Below, piece after piece: positions 47,363 to 58,894 of a stretch of DNA of 64,000 bases. This stretch comes from Carya illinoinensis (lineage: Eukaryota; Streptophyta; Magnoliopsida; Fagales; Juglandaceae): positions 2,294,001-2,358,000 of the forward strand of contig NC_056756.1 in the NCBI RefSeq assembly GCF_018687715.1, written 5' to 3'. Below the pieces are notes generated by a model that saw nothing but the letters and a program-made list of their open reading frames with translations, searched no databases and was not told the origin of the DNA. The position numbers were made by a program, and so were the translations under genes. The stretch's first letter is position 1, and every line of letters starts with the position of its first letter.

Positions 47363-48224
47363 AGATTCTTTTAAAGAAAAGAAAATTTTCTCAAAAAGAA
47401 TGTCCAAGGGTAACACAAATTACCCCTTGGGATCTACTCCGGCCTATTATAATTAATTTAAGAGGATTATTTAAGAGGATTACAATTAATTCTCTCCATT
47501 TTTCGGGAAACTTCTTGCTTATTTTTTTTACGTGCCAATGAATTGTATGACCTTGTTAATTACGCCTTCCAGTAGGCCCGTGATCACGCTGTAGATATCT
47601 CTCGATTTTCCCTGAAGTCGTAAAGTCAGAAGAGCTCGAGCAGGATATCTCTTTATATTAATAAGAGCCTATTCATTGCTACAGTATTTTCTAATTCCGT
47701 TTCCGTGCATTTCATTTCTTCACTTTTTTTTTTTTAAATTATTGTGTTTACTGTCCGTGTAAAAAATTTTAAATTGTTTTTATAATAAATTATGTCAGTG
47801 ATTTATTTTGTGTGATTTGTGCAGGATGCAATGGTACTTGTGACTGCACTGTCAGTTGATCAGATCAGGCATGCGTATTGAAATTGTTCGGAGTGCATGC
47901 GCACACCAATTTGTCAGACATTGGTAAAATTGAAAAATCCTATTTTGCCCTTAGTTGTAATTCAAAATTTCGATGAGTGCATGCGTATTGAAATGGTTCG
48001 GTCAGTGCATGTGGGCACCATTTGTCAGATGTCAGTAAAATAATTAAAAATTCTATGTTGCCTTTAGTTGTAGTTCAAAATTTATTCAACGCCGACTCTC
48101 ACACGGTCACACCCATTTCTCACAAACCCTATCTCTCTCTCTCCCCGCTTATTCTTTTTCACTGCCGCACCCTCGCCTCTAGCAAAGTAAAACAGAGACA
48201 CCAACGCCTCCATCAGTGAAGAAG
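46391..48224. other. Intergenic, TRIM to unidentified gene relic
   Basis: AT-rich with a (ta)n tract at 47332-47358 and a 110-bp tandem duplication at 47867-48086. No supported gene; frames at 46646-46843 and 47317-47541 show no motif. Confidence 0.55.
47867..48086. repeat. 110-bp tandem duplication upstream of the gene relic
   Basis: Copies at about 47867-47976 and 47977-48086 share gcatgcgtattgaaat, caatttgtcaga-like, attttgcccttagttgta-like and ttcaaaattt phrases in the same order, with some mismatches. Confidence 0.75.
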
Positions 48225-49107
48225 ATGGTGGGCTTGGTTTCCAGTCTTCCCTTTAATTCTCATATGCTTTTTCATTCGTTTCGTGCGAGGTTTTCTGCCA
48301 TTGTAGAAGCCTAATGGTCCCAAGCCACGGCCGTTGAAATCGTCTTCCAAGTCGTCCTCCTCAGCTCAGGATGAGATCGAGATACGGCTGAGAGTCACCA
48401 AGAAGAAAAGTACCGGATAGATCTGATGGTGATGAGCTTATAAAGACCCATTTCTTCACCAAAATCTTCATCTGAAATTTAACGCTTTTTCTTTGGTTTG
48501 GTTTTGCAGGCTCCTCTTCCTGCGTTAAGATCATCCCCAGAAAGAGATCGAACCACTTGTCAAAAAAAATAAATCTCGAATGAAAAAACACTATAAAGTG
48601 AGTTTTTAAATAATATTAAAAAATTACTAAATGATGTAAAATGCATTTTATATAATTATTTTTTCATATATTATAATTCAAACAATACGTATGGATATAC
48701 TAAAAATTATTAAATTTAAAATATAAAATTAATAAAATAAATTTTGTAAATAACTATTGGAGGAGCGACCTGGGATTAATAACTCTACCCTTTGTGCTCT
48801 TATTCATGTGAAATGGAATGTATTTATTTATTTCTTAAATGAACTTTGTTATGTCATTTTTATTCTTCTTCAATAATATCATGTTGCGTGGTTACAGGAA
48901 TTGAATGAAGTAGAGAGAAAAACTTGAAATGACAAGGCTCTTGAGGCAATGGAAGCATACATAAAAGAATTTGCGGACTACAATAAGTCTGCAACTGCAA
49001 CCTTGGGACAGAACCCTAAAAAATGAAAAGCTTTTGAAGTAAGAAGAAAGGCTTTGTTGTACCGTCATGGGCAGCTGTTGCTATTCCTTCAGCTTCTATT
49101 GGTGTAA
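48225..49107 (+). pseudogene. Unidentified intron-containing gene relic
   Basis: Proposed pieces: ATG at 48225-48227; 48307-48409 (KPNGPKPRPLKSSSKSSSSA, basic and serine-rich); about 48510-48597; and from 48898 a helical stretch (ALEAMEAYIKEFADYN), then NPKK and a KAFEVRRKALLYRHGQ-like segment. Splice motifs remain (gtgggc, tgtag, gtgagt, ttacag), so this is a duplicated gene and not a processed copy. The last piece has TGA stops at 48925-48927 and 49024-49026, and the A-run near 48562 seems to shift the frame. I do not recognise the family. The composition suggests a small nuclear protein with a charged helix, which is only inference. Confidence 0.55.
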
Positions 49108-50671
49108 AAGTTGGTCTCATATCTTATTCATCAAGTTCCCATTTAATCCATCATTGTGTATAGTTACATTTTGGGGTAGTTGATATGAATGTGATTTTTC
49201 ACATGTTGCATCTGCATGCTTGTCTATGCCCGATTGTTTCTTATGCTCCCAAAGGCTACATACCAAAAGTGTTTCCACCAGTTTGATAGTTATCGACCAA
49301 AGCCTTACAGAGATGAATTTAAGGAGTGGGATTTAGAGCCATGCATGTTTCAAGATTGCTATTTAGATGTAAAGGTTTTTATAAAAAAATTGTTTTACTC
49401 AACTTTGTATTAAACTATGCTGCAGTTTGAATTAAATGTTTTTATCTTCTAATATATGAATTAAATTATTGATTGAAATCAATTCTTTTATGAATAATAT
49501 ATTATTTTTGAAAAATTATCAATTCACCTAGCTACGTGCTTTGCACGTTGCTGCTCTACTAGTATATATATACGTATGCATATATATAGGGTGCGTGATA
49601 GCCATCCTTCCACATAATTTAAGGAATTAAATTATCACAACCCTCCATCTAAAGTTTTTCTACGTTTGACCAAAACACATACAAATCCATCATGTCTTAC
49701 ATGAGTACGTACGTAGTAGTATTCTCTCACAAGTAGATCAAATCAATTAGCCAAGACAATGAGCTTACAATTGAGGGCCACAAATTATGTTAAAATCCTA
49801 CATGATATTTGGTCTAAGTGGAACAAAAAGAAAATGATTTCAAATATAGAGTTATAAAATAGAGAAAGGGGTACCATTATGAATTCAATCGTTGTTCATG
49901 CATTTTTCAGTTAAAGGAGAATGTCAACATGAATATGGTCAGATGACCATTTCATTTCTCGCATTCTGTTTGAACTACTCCTATAAAACAATTAAATTGT
50001 TGCAGGACTGCGCCGGATCTTGAAGGACCGGAACGGACAACTCCAATATTAATTAAGTTAGCCATGTCTCTTTTCTTATCTCTAGTGAAATTCAAGAGAG
50101 AGTGAGTGAGTATTTTCTTCGCTTCATCAATCCTATTTCCATCTTACAGAGTGACTTTTTATAAGATTTTCAGACACATAGATATATATAACTTATTATG
50201 TGTTAAGATCGGTTAGATAGCTATGCGTGAGTGGTTATTTCTTAAAAATGGAGCGCTCAGTGGCTATTTGAACTGTCAATTGGCTGAAATCAATGTGGTA
50301 AATCAATGATCAACATGAAGCATATAACGGTGATCAAATCAAAAAACATAATGGCTTTATTATTATATATGTTTGTCATCATCCTCGATAAGAACAAGAA
50401 ATTAAGAATTTGATCGTGGAACTAAGCAATTTGTGGCGTATAAATTAATTAGATGTCGCAATATGCTTGTTTAGTCGGGAAGAAGCCAAAAGTGGGGGGG
50501 AAGGCAGCCCACGCAAACGAAGTCGATGTATGACCTCCTCATATATAATATTACTTCACGAGTTACACTTTATTTATTCAGAGTAATTTGGTGCCATTAA
50601 TATTACATGATCACTTATTTAAGGTCATCTTCTAAAATTAAACTCGTACGTAGATGCATGCATGCTTGCAA
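49108..50671. other. Intergenic, gene relic to PR-1 gene
   Basis: AT-rich. The frame at 49216-49413 could be a scrap of the neighbouring relic or noise; no motif seen. Nothing else supported. Confidence 0.55.
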
Positions 50672-51199
50672 TTAGTAAGGCCGTTGCCCGACATAGTTGC
50701 CGGGGGGGTCATAGTTGCAAGTGATGAAGGTGCCGCCATTGTTGCATCTGACTTTAGCACACCCAAGGCGCACAGAATTGCGCCAAACCACCTGAGTATA
50801 GTGGCCGCACTGGCGGCCGGCAGCACATGAGTTAGTGGTGTAGTTGTAGTAGGCCTTCTCTCCTACCCAAAGGTTAACGGCAGCCGTTCCCGAGAGGTCA
50901 CCACTACTCCATGCAAGATTCTCTCCGTAACGGCCACCTGAGTGCACTAGTCTGCAATCAACCTTACGTTGATTAGCATAATTCTGTGCGTATGCCTCAA
51001 CGGTAGCATTCCAAGTAATAGGTCCGACTCCAACCTGTGATCGAGCTGCGTTGTGAGCATTGACGTAGTCTTGTGGTGAATCTTGGGCGCTGGATTCATG
51101 GACGAAGGCAAAGGTCAGGACAAAAGCAAATATTATTGCTGGGGAAATGTTTCTCACGATCATGAGTCCCTGCATTTTGGTTTCTCGTATGTAATGCAA
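50672..51199 (-). CDS. PR1: Pathogenesis-related protein 1 (CAP/SCP superfamily)
   Basis: Secreted defence protein; the CAP fold of PR-1 binds sterols in studied members. One exon, 175 aa from the first Met; Met9 (MQGLMIVRN, 51175) may be the true start. The signal peptide ([21 protein letters not shown]) is cut probably before QDSPQDY. CAP signatures: [63 protein letters not shown] and the end [15 protein letters not shown]. Six Cys for the usual disulfides and the cavity His and Glu residues are visible. The last 11 residues follow CNYD and fit the CAPE-peptide pattern PxGNxxxxxPY, so the protein may also be a peptide-hormone precursor (inference). PR-1 genes are typically salicylate-induced; I did not find a decisive element. 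Confidence 0.96.
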   Translation of the reverse strand: MHYIRETKMQGLMIVRNISPAIIFAFVLTFAFVHESSAQDSPQDYVNAHNAARSQVGVGPITWNATVEAYAQNYANQRKVDCRLVHSGGRYGENLAWSSGDLSGTAAVNLWVGEKAYYNYTTNSCAAGRQCGHYTQVVWRNSVRLGCAKVRCNNGGTFITCNYDPPGNYVGQRPY

Positions 51200-51251
51200 A
51201 GCAAAAGCTAATTAGCGTGCAGGATGGTAGAACCAGAGGAAGGCATGAGTG

Positions 51252-51260
51252 GTATATATA
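51252..51260 (-). promoter_or_regulatory. Putative TATA box of the PR-1 gene
   Basis: Minus-strand tatatatac lies about 55-85 bp upstream of the two possible start codons. Confidence 0.5.
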
Positions 51261-53767
51261 GGGAAATTATAAATGCTTGGGCAATATGCAAATGAGTTAG
51301 GGTATGGACACGAAATTCCGGAATTTTATCATTTTCCTTGCCACCATTAGTACTGTGTGGAAATTATGTCATGGATTTTGGAAGAGTTATTAATGATCTT
51401 TAGTAGAATGTACGTTCAAACGTGGGAAGCATAAAACTTAGGTGGAACTAAAGAGACCAAAACACCACTTGCATGCAGTACCATAATAATTAATGTTGAT
51501 ATTAATTTATATATATATAATGCGAATTGTATGTACTATCTATGATTCGAAAAATACAATTATACACATAATCTGAGAGAAAAAAATGCTATCAGTTATC
51601 GTATATTAATATCAATTTTGGGATTATATAATATATATCTCACACGCGTTTATAAGAATCAAAGACAGGTAAGTGTTTTCTCTTTAGCTAGTAGAAAACT
51701 AACATGTTTAGCTAGCTTTAATTCCAAGAAAAATGATAAAAGAAATTAACTCATGATGAAGGAAAATGGCAAAGTGTCATGTACTGTAGAAAATATATTC
51801 TATAAGATGATAAAAGAAAAAGGTTGGTAGAACTCGAACGAAAATAGACAAATATTAAATGCTAGCTTCAAGTATATATTTTCATAATTATATAGTAAAA
51901 GTTCCTAAGAAAAATTTAATTTTTTATTAAAAATATTCTATACACCAAACTATCGTTTCAGTAGCAGTCAATTAAGTACCGTATTGATCATGTTATTGTT
52001 ATTCAAAATATGAAAGCAACTAACTAATTAGACATATGTCGATATATAGCCTAAAAATCAACGCATGCACTTAGCTAGCAGCTTCCCGTTCAGGCTGGGA
52101 GTCGTACCTGATCTGTAAGTCATCATGAGAATTATGCTGATGACCAACGTAAGTTAAGTTGATTGCGAACTCGTGCGTGGGTGAACTCCATCGATCGGGT
52201 GGTCCTAATTATGGTGATAGATCTAACATAGCATTATTAAACAGTACTACTGGTCATGACCTGACGAGCACGGCCATCTCGATCCATGCATGCCGTACGT
52301 GATCATGAATTAACTTGTGGGTAGAAAATAAATTAAAACTTGAGAGCATGCATGTTACATATATTTATATATATTCGTTTTCACAAGTCAAGGTGATCAA
52401 TCGAAAGTCGATTGATATTAATTCGATCGGTTATCGATCATGAGAATTATACATATGTGCATGGGTATATGACATTAACATTGCATTATTGAAGAACATT
52501 ACTACTGGTCATGACCTGACGAGCACGGCTATCTCGATGCATGAATGCTGCCGTACGTGAATATGAATTAACTTAATTTGTGGGTAGAAAATTAATTAAA
52601 AACTCGTGAGCGCATGTTATATAAATATATATATATATATTCGTTTTTAGAAGTAATTAATGTGATCAATCGAAAGTCGAATGGCATTAATTCGGTTATC
52701 GATCATAAGGATTATATATATGTGCATGGGTACGTAGCTATAGAGGCAAGAGTTTGTCACCAATCTGTCAAAAGAAGAGATTGTAGATGCAAGAGTTTGG
52801 CTAAAACTGTGTGACTAAATTAATAAGTTTAGATAAAATTAAGTGACTAAGATGATATACTTTATCTTATTTTTAGTTTTGTAATTTGAATGAATGTAAA
52901 ATATTTTGACTTTATCTGTAACTAGTTTGAGTTTATCTAGAAGTTATTAAGAAGTGTTTTAGATAAGTCAAGAGTGTGAAAATTGAGTTTCAAGGATTCT
53001 GTAATTATTTAGAGAAGAGTTTTAGTGACATGTGCCAGCATCCTGTTAGAAGAGTCCGTCGCGACAAAATCACTCCTTCAGTAGAATCTTACTACAATTC
53101 AAACTGCTTTAAGCTTGTTTATTTAAGAGATTCTATTGGTTAGGATCAATAGAGATTCAATTCTGAAATTTTTTTTTTAGCACTTTCTTAGTACTTATTT
53201 TGGTGATAAAACTTTTTGAAAAATTTTAATATTATTTCTCTCAACGAGTGTAATTGTTGATTCAAGATTGAGATTGAGCGATTGTGATTCAGTTACTAAA
53301 GTTTCAGGAGAAAAGTTAATATTTGAAAATGGTCAGAAGTTCTTGTTGCTACTACGGTAGAGACAAACAGGGTCATTTGTCTGGCCAAGTAAGAGTGTTA
53401 ATTGACAAAAATTTTGTAACTGAAACTTGCCTGTAACTAATTTTCAAATACTAATATTGACTTTTCTAAATTTGGCTGCCTGTAAGGCTTTACTTTTAAA
53501 GAGTTTATTAAATGATTTTCTTTCGTTACTAATTTTGGTATTATGCAATTTATTTATTTTATTTTATAGTTTTATTATTAAATAATTACACAATTGACGA
53601 CTAACTAGTTTTTTGAGTGAATTGGTAGATCCTTATATTACGATACAGGAACATTTGGATAATTTTAATTAGTATCAGAGAGTGGTTTACTCATTCAAGT
53701 GTGATATGTGTCCCTGTAGATTATGTTGTCATCAATTCTGCCACATTTTGATAGGGATAACTATGCT
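51261..53767. other. Intergenic, PR-1 gene to hAT element
   Basis: AT-rich, rich in gatc, catgcatg and cgatc phrases. Contains the 255-bp tandem duplication at 52232-52740. The frame at 52614-52814 lies on the duplicate and is not supported. Confidence 0.55.
52232..52740. repeat. 255-bp tandem duplication
   Basis: Copies at about 52232-52484 and 52487-52740 share tactggtcatgacctgacga, gcacgg, gtgggtagaaaat, gatcaatcgaaagtcga and ttatcgatcat in the same order. Small indels and substitutions separate them. Confidence 0.85.
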
Positions 53768-54441
53768 TAGGGCTGTTCAACCAATTCCATTCAACCCGAT
53801 ATCTACTATTCCGACCCGACCCGACCCGAAATGGCACCTTCCGATTGGGCTTTCGTTCCAAATTTTTGAGTTCCGTAAGCTGCCCAATTTGGGTATTCCG
53901 TTCCGATCCATCTCCAAACCCATCGAGGCCTCTCATCGATCACGCTAACCAGCGCGGCGTCGATCTCGTCTGCATCCATCCCACCAAGCCCATCACCGAA
54001 CAGGGACCCTTCGATTGCATCAACCACAAGAAGTATGGGACGCGATTGGAATCAGCAGCTGCATCGCAGCACCAGTTCTCGGTCGAACACCCAACCGTCG
54101 TCGTAATCGATCCGCCGGAGGCCATCGAGAAGCTCCACAACTGGGTCTCCTTGCTTGAGGTGGTGTACAAGTTGGAAACTCTGTTGGCTCCGAATGCGAT
54201 TCAGGAGCTGGGGCTGAGGTCGCCGGTGATAGCGAAGCAGGTGTCGGCGGACGACAGCGAATTCGCACGAGATGTGCTTGGTGTTAAATCCAAACGGGTT
54301 AACGGTTATTAACTGACCCGTGTCGAAATAATCCGAAAATGTTCCGGTTCCGTTTGTGTTTGTTTCGGGTCGGTTAAATCGGGTCGATTTATTCGGAACT
54401 TCCGGGTCGGTTCGGCTGAGCGGTCCAAATGTACAGTCCTA
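53768..54441. mobile_element. Non-autonomous hAT element carrying a captured gene fragment
   Basis: 674 bp. The left end is tagggctgttca; the right end read as reverse complement is taggactgtaca, matching over 10 of 12 bases. It is flanked on both sides by actatgct (53760-53767 and 54442-54449), a perfect 8-bp target-site duplication as made by hAT transposases. Inverted subterminal motifs follow (cgacccgacccgacccg on the left; cgggtcgg and gggtcgattt on the right). The GC-rich interior contrasts sharply with the AT-rich surroundings. No transposase is encoded, so mobility would depend on another element. Confidence 0.92.
53933..54300 (+). pseudogene. Inositol-tetrakisphosphate 1-kinase (ITPK) gene fragment inside the hAT element
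   Basis: The plus-strand frame 53845-54312 contains wording typical of the ITPK N-terminal half: HANQRGVDLVCIHPTKPITE, QGPFDCINHKKYG, FSVEHPTVVVIDPPEAIEKL, HNWVSLLEVV, and later ELGLRSPVIAKQVSADDS. In the usual protein the last block is farther from LLEVV, so an internal part is missing, and the ATP-grasp catalytic region is absent. No intron is visible. ITPK enzymes phosphorylate inositol phosphates on the way to phytate and pyrophosphates; this fragment cannot do so. The frame stays open for 155 codons, fused to hAT-derived sequence at both ends. Confidence 0.85.
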
Positions 54442-55509
54442 ACTATGCTCATTAGAAAATTTGTACTAGGGGTATAAAAAAATTGATAAACTAGACTGGA
54501 CTAGAACAAACCGGTGGGATCGGTCCGATTCCGAGTTTGGTTCGGTCCGGTACCAATTTTATTTTTCTTAAAATCGATCAAAATCGGTCCGATTCTAGTT
54601 TTTCTTTTTCTAAAACTAGACTAGACCGGTTTATATATATTTTAATTTTTTATATTGTATATAATATTTATATATAATATATAACTATATATAAAATAGT
54701 TTTGTATTATCTAATAAATTACTAATTAATATAATATTAAATTTTAAAATCTTATATCCTTTTATTTATTGTATTAATAATTATACTAATATTATATAAT
54801 ACATATTAATAATTATACTAATACTATATTACTATATATATTATATATTATAATATATTATTATAATTTATAATATAATTAATTATATTATAAATTGATA
54901 TATTATATTATAATATACTACAATATATTATCACCATCGACCAAATGAGTTAATTGTAGCAGTATTCGGTTTTAAGGACCAATTAAAGGCAACAATTGAA
55001 TGCATGCAAAGGGAAAAAACCTGCACAATACAAAAAGAATGAAATCTGCATGCATGGGACCCATTTTATTAATGATGATCAATTGAGCATGCATGCATTG
55101 AGGCAGCAGTCTTGGTGATGAATTAATTAATTGGCGTGCATGCATACGACAAGAGATCAGATAATATTCGACAAACAAGGCCATCAAAAAATCCATGCAG
55201 GACACGATTAATTAACGTACAATTAATTGTTAGTGAAATGTCATTTTCTATATTATAAAGTGGCTATCTAACGATTTTTTTTATTTTTCGTTAAATTTTT
55301 TAATTCCGTTAAGTCCGTTTGCCCAACCCCACGTCCTAACCAAAGCCACCAGTGACCACAAGTGAGTTCCACCAGCCATTGTACCTCCATTTCTATACAC
55401 CCAAAACATAGCATTTTTATTCAACCAACCCACTACCTATGAGCCATAAACCAACCACCCCACTCTCCAATGTCTACCCCTAGAACCGAATTCTCTTCCC
55501 CTACCTCTC

Positions 55510-55550
<41 letters not shown>

Positions 55551-56040
55551 ATTGGTCTTATACTTTAGGGTGTAAGATGTAAACACTTTATTTATATATA
55601 TATAAAAAAAAGATGTAAACAGTTTAGATTGTGAACTGAGTTACACTGCAGTAGTTCCCAATTTATGCTGCTAGAGAAAGGAAAACGGTTGCAATTCACA
55701 GTACCATAGACAAGCTGGCGGAGTTCGACTTCAAAAGGTACCACTTTCAGACCATATCCGCGTGGTTTTTAACTTTTCTTTTTATATATATATATATATA
55801 TACTTTTCTAACCTTACCCATATCTCTTAGAATCATATCCAAAGACCGAACCGAAGAATTGGTTTCGTGTGTCAAATCCTTCTTCGAGTAGTGTCGGTTT
55901 TTTAAATTCTATCAATACTTGATTAATTCTTCCTTAACCGGATATGGATCATCACATTTTGGTTTGCTATGAGTTTGGAATTTTCTTGATACAAGTTCAG
56001 TCATGTTTGCAAACTCAAAAAAGCTGGACACGAAGCATCT
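54442..56040. other. Intergenic, hAT element to gypsy element
   Basis: 54470-54640 resembles one end of another hAT-type MITE (taggggtataaaa, then repeated accggt and cggtccgatt). Its other end is not found; the following 300 bp are almost pure A/T. A (ct)n tract lies at 55516-55546 and a (ta)n tract at about 55784-55801. No gene supported; the frame at 54972-55205 shows no motif. Confidence 0.5.
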
Positions 56041-56515
56041 TGATAGGCCGAGACGTTCTGAGAGAGGCCATAAGCCGAATCCCAAGTATTTGGGATAAGC
56101 AGCAGGGAAGGTGCAGAACGGGCGGGACCTTTGCATGGTGCATGCAACATAGAAAAGAGAGACAAATATGCAGGAAGGGACTGGGTCTTGGCCGTTCTAC
56201 GTTCAGAAAGAAGTGGTTGCAAGTTTTACGCAGTGTTGCGAGTTTTACGTTGTTTTATTTCATTTTGTTAAGTACTCTGTTTCATACTCTGTTTTACGTG
56301 AACTAAGTCCATTTTGTTGGTTGTTATTTTTCCTTGTATTTCGGGTTGTTTGTTCATGGCTTGTTTATTTAAACAACCAGTACTATCGTAAAATTATTAT
56401 CAAGTATTTCATTTAAAGTTGTGGTTTATTCTCACCCGAAGAGAATTGTTTCTTTGTTTTCGGCATTTGCAAATTGTTGGGACCTATCATTGGCATCAGA
56501 GCAGCCAGGTTCATA

Positions 56516-57290
56516 ATGGGGACGAATAAAGAGCGTATTGAGCACTTGGAGTTTGGACTGGGTACCGTTCCAGAGGCCTATAGCGGATGGAGGAAGCTCT
56601 CAATCGCATTTCGAGTATGTTGATCGTAAACCAGGAGAACCCCAACCACGGCAACCCAAATCGAGACGGCCACGATGGGGGTCGACAGATCGTTTCTTTG
56701 AAAACGGCGAAACTGGAATTTCCACGATTTTCGGGGGATGACCCAACCGAATGATTCAACAGGATGCACCAGTTTTTCGAATAACAAGGCATGGCGGAAA
56801 TTCAGAAGGTTTCCATGGCAGCATACCATTTGGAAGGAGAAGCCAACCAATGGTGGCAGTGGATTCGTAGAACATTTCGAGATGAAGGACGTGAGCTTTC
56901 ATGGGAACGATTCGAGGAAGAACTCTGGGCTCGTTTCGGACCATCGGAGTGTGAGGACTTCGACGAAGCACTTTCTTGTGTTAAACAACTGGGGACCTTG
57001 AGGGACTACCAACGTAAATTTGAAAAACTTGGCAACAGGGTCCAAGGGTGGACTCAGAAGGCATTAGTAGGCACTTTCATGGGTGGGTTGAAGGCAGAAA
57101 TAGCAGATGGCATTCGAATGTTTAAGCCGCAGTCACTTAAAGAGGCCATTAATTTAGCACGGATGAGGGATGATCAATTGGCACGACAGAGGAGGTTCAT
57201 GTGGTTACCACCTGCACGAGCTCCATTAGCTCTTCCGCAAGCCACCCGTATAGCTCCTGCTGTACCTGCTGGACCCATTAAGCGTTTATC
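56516..57290 (+). pseudogene. Gypsy gag remnant
   Basis: Starts MGTNKERIEHLEFGLGTV at 56516, then shifts frame. The capsid-like region continues at 56791-57288 (AYHLEGEANQWWQWIRRTFR, FGPSECEDFDEALSCVKQLG). A TGA replaces an expected Trp near 56750 (DDPTE/FNRMHQFF context). The end (AGPIKRLS) is where the linker before the zinc knuckle normally continues; it is cut by the large deletion. Confidence 0.85.
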
Positions 57291-57292
57291 GT

Positions 57293-58639
57293 GTGGCTAC
57301 TCCAGAACAGCAGAAGTGGGTGATCAAGTTAATGGGTTATGACTACGAGATTGTGTACAGGCCAGGCCGCGAAAATTCAGCAGCGGACGCCCTCTCACGC
57401 AAGCTTGACAGCCCAGTTCTCCACCATATTCATGTGCCAGCAGTACCCGTATGGGAGGAGATTAAACAAGCTTATAAAAGTGATTCGTATGTCAAGAATT
57501 TGACTAGCCGAGCTAATAATCAACTGGAGGGGCCGTATGCATGGTGTAACGAATTGCTCTTCTTTAAAGGTAGAGTTGTCATTCCTGCTCATGCCGCATT
57601 ACGTATAAAATTGCTCCACGAAATGCATGATACGAACATAGGAGGCCATTCTGGGGTCTTACGGACATTCAAGAAATTAGCCCAATAGTTCTACTGGCCA
57701 AAAATGTATCGGGCAGTGCAAGAATATATCAAACAATGTCCAACTTGCCAGAAGGTGAAGTCTGAAACGATGTCTCCAGCTGGGCTCCTGCAGCCGTTAC
57801 CCATTCCGTGTCAAGTATGGGACGACATCACCTTGGACTTTATTGAAAGACTTCCGATATCCCATGACAAGGATACGATTTTAGTAATCGTCGATCGTTT
57901 GAGTAAGTCGGCACATTTCCTCTCATTAACTCATCCTTTTACTGCTAAAATCGTGGTTGAAAGGTTCGTCGAAGGGGTTATTAAATTGCACGGCTTACCA
58001 AGGTCCATCATCAGCGATTGGGATCCCATTTTTATCAGCAAATTTTGGCAGGAATTTTTTCAGATGTCGGGTACCAAGCTACATCTCAGTACCGCCTACC
58101 ACCCACAGACGGACGGACAAACCGAAGTCGTCAATCGCTGTGTTGAGCAATATCTCCAGAGTATGGTTCACCAATGGCCGCGCAAGTGGAGCACTTATCT
58201 TCCGTGGGCTGAACTCTGGTACAATACCACATATCATGCGTCCACGGGAATGACCCCGTTTCAGGCACTTTACGGACGTTTGCCTCCTCCAATGCCCATT
58301 TATCAGACTGGGTTTTCCTCTATGCATGAAGTAGACCAAAGTTTAGAGGCTCGCAATGAACTACTACGACAGCTCAAAAGCAATCTGGAGGTTTCCATTA
58401 ATTGCATGAAGCAAATTGCGGATCAAAAACGTCAAGACGTTTCATTCGAAGTGGGAGATCTGGTGTTCCTCAAGTTACACCCTTACAGACAGCAATCCGC
58501 CTTCAAACGTGCCCATCAGAAGCTCGCAAGTCGCTTCTACGGACCTTACCTGGTGATAAAAAAAATAAGGGCAGTTGCATACAAACTTCAATTGCCAGAC
58601 GGAGCCGTATTCATCCCGTGTTTCACGTCTCGCTTTTAA
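57293..58639 (+). pseudogene. Gypsy RNase H end and integrase, broken
   Basis: Begins within the end of RNase H (QQKWVIKLMGYDYEIVYRPG, AADALSRK) and passes through the integrase zinc-binding part (HDTNIGGHSG ... CPTCQ). It is interrupted by TAG at 57686-57688 where Gln is usual. The integrase core continues in the same frame: DDITLDFIERLP, SDWDPIF (normally SDRDPIF) and YHPQTDGQTE. The frame stops at 58639, where the C-terminal domain shifts frame. It starts in a different frame from gag, so the deletion did not preserve a polyprotein. Confidence 0.9.
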
Positions 58640-58894
58640 AAAATTCATGGGTGAGCTTGCGACACCGTCCAAGGAACTGCCACTAGTAAGTGATGAAGGA
58701 GCTGTTTTGCTTGAACCCCAAAATACACTGGATACTCGTTGGGTCAAACGGGGAAATAAATTTGAAGAGGAAAGTCTGGTCCAGTGGAAGCATCTCCCAG
58801 TCGAGGATGCCACGTGGGAGACCAACCAGTCTTTGCTTGACCGGTTTCCTTCGATGGACCTTAGGGACAAGCGTCCACTTCATGGGGAGGGCAT
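58640..58894 (+). pseudogene. Gypsy C-terminal chromodomain remnant
   Basis: In a third frame (58575-58952): EESLVQWKHLPVEDATWETN and SLLDRFPSMDLRDK resemble the chromodomain that ends chromovirus polyproteins and steers insertion to chromatin. A frameshift separates it from the integrase. Confidence 0.8.

Noticed and set aside
48361..48591. Minus-strand frame of 76 codons
   Set aside because: It is antisense to the gene relic, whose splice motifs and protein-like wording are on the plus strand.
54020..54268. Minus-strand frames across the ITPK fragment
   Set aside because: Shadows in GC-rich DNA; the kinase wording is on the plus strand.
56001..56222. Minus-strand frame in the left gypsy LTR, repeated at 58861-59076
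   Set aside because: It occurs in both LTRs only because they are copies; antisense, with no known LTR-encoded protein.
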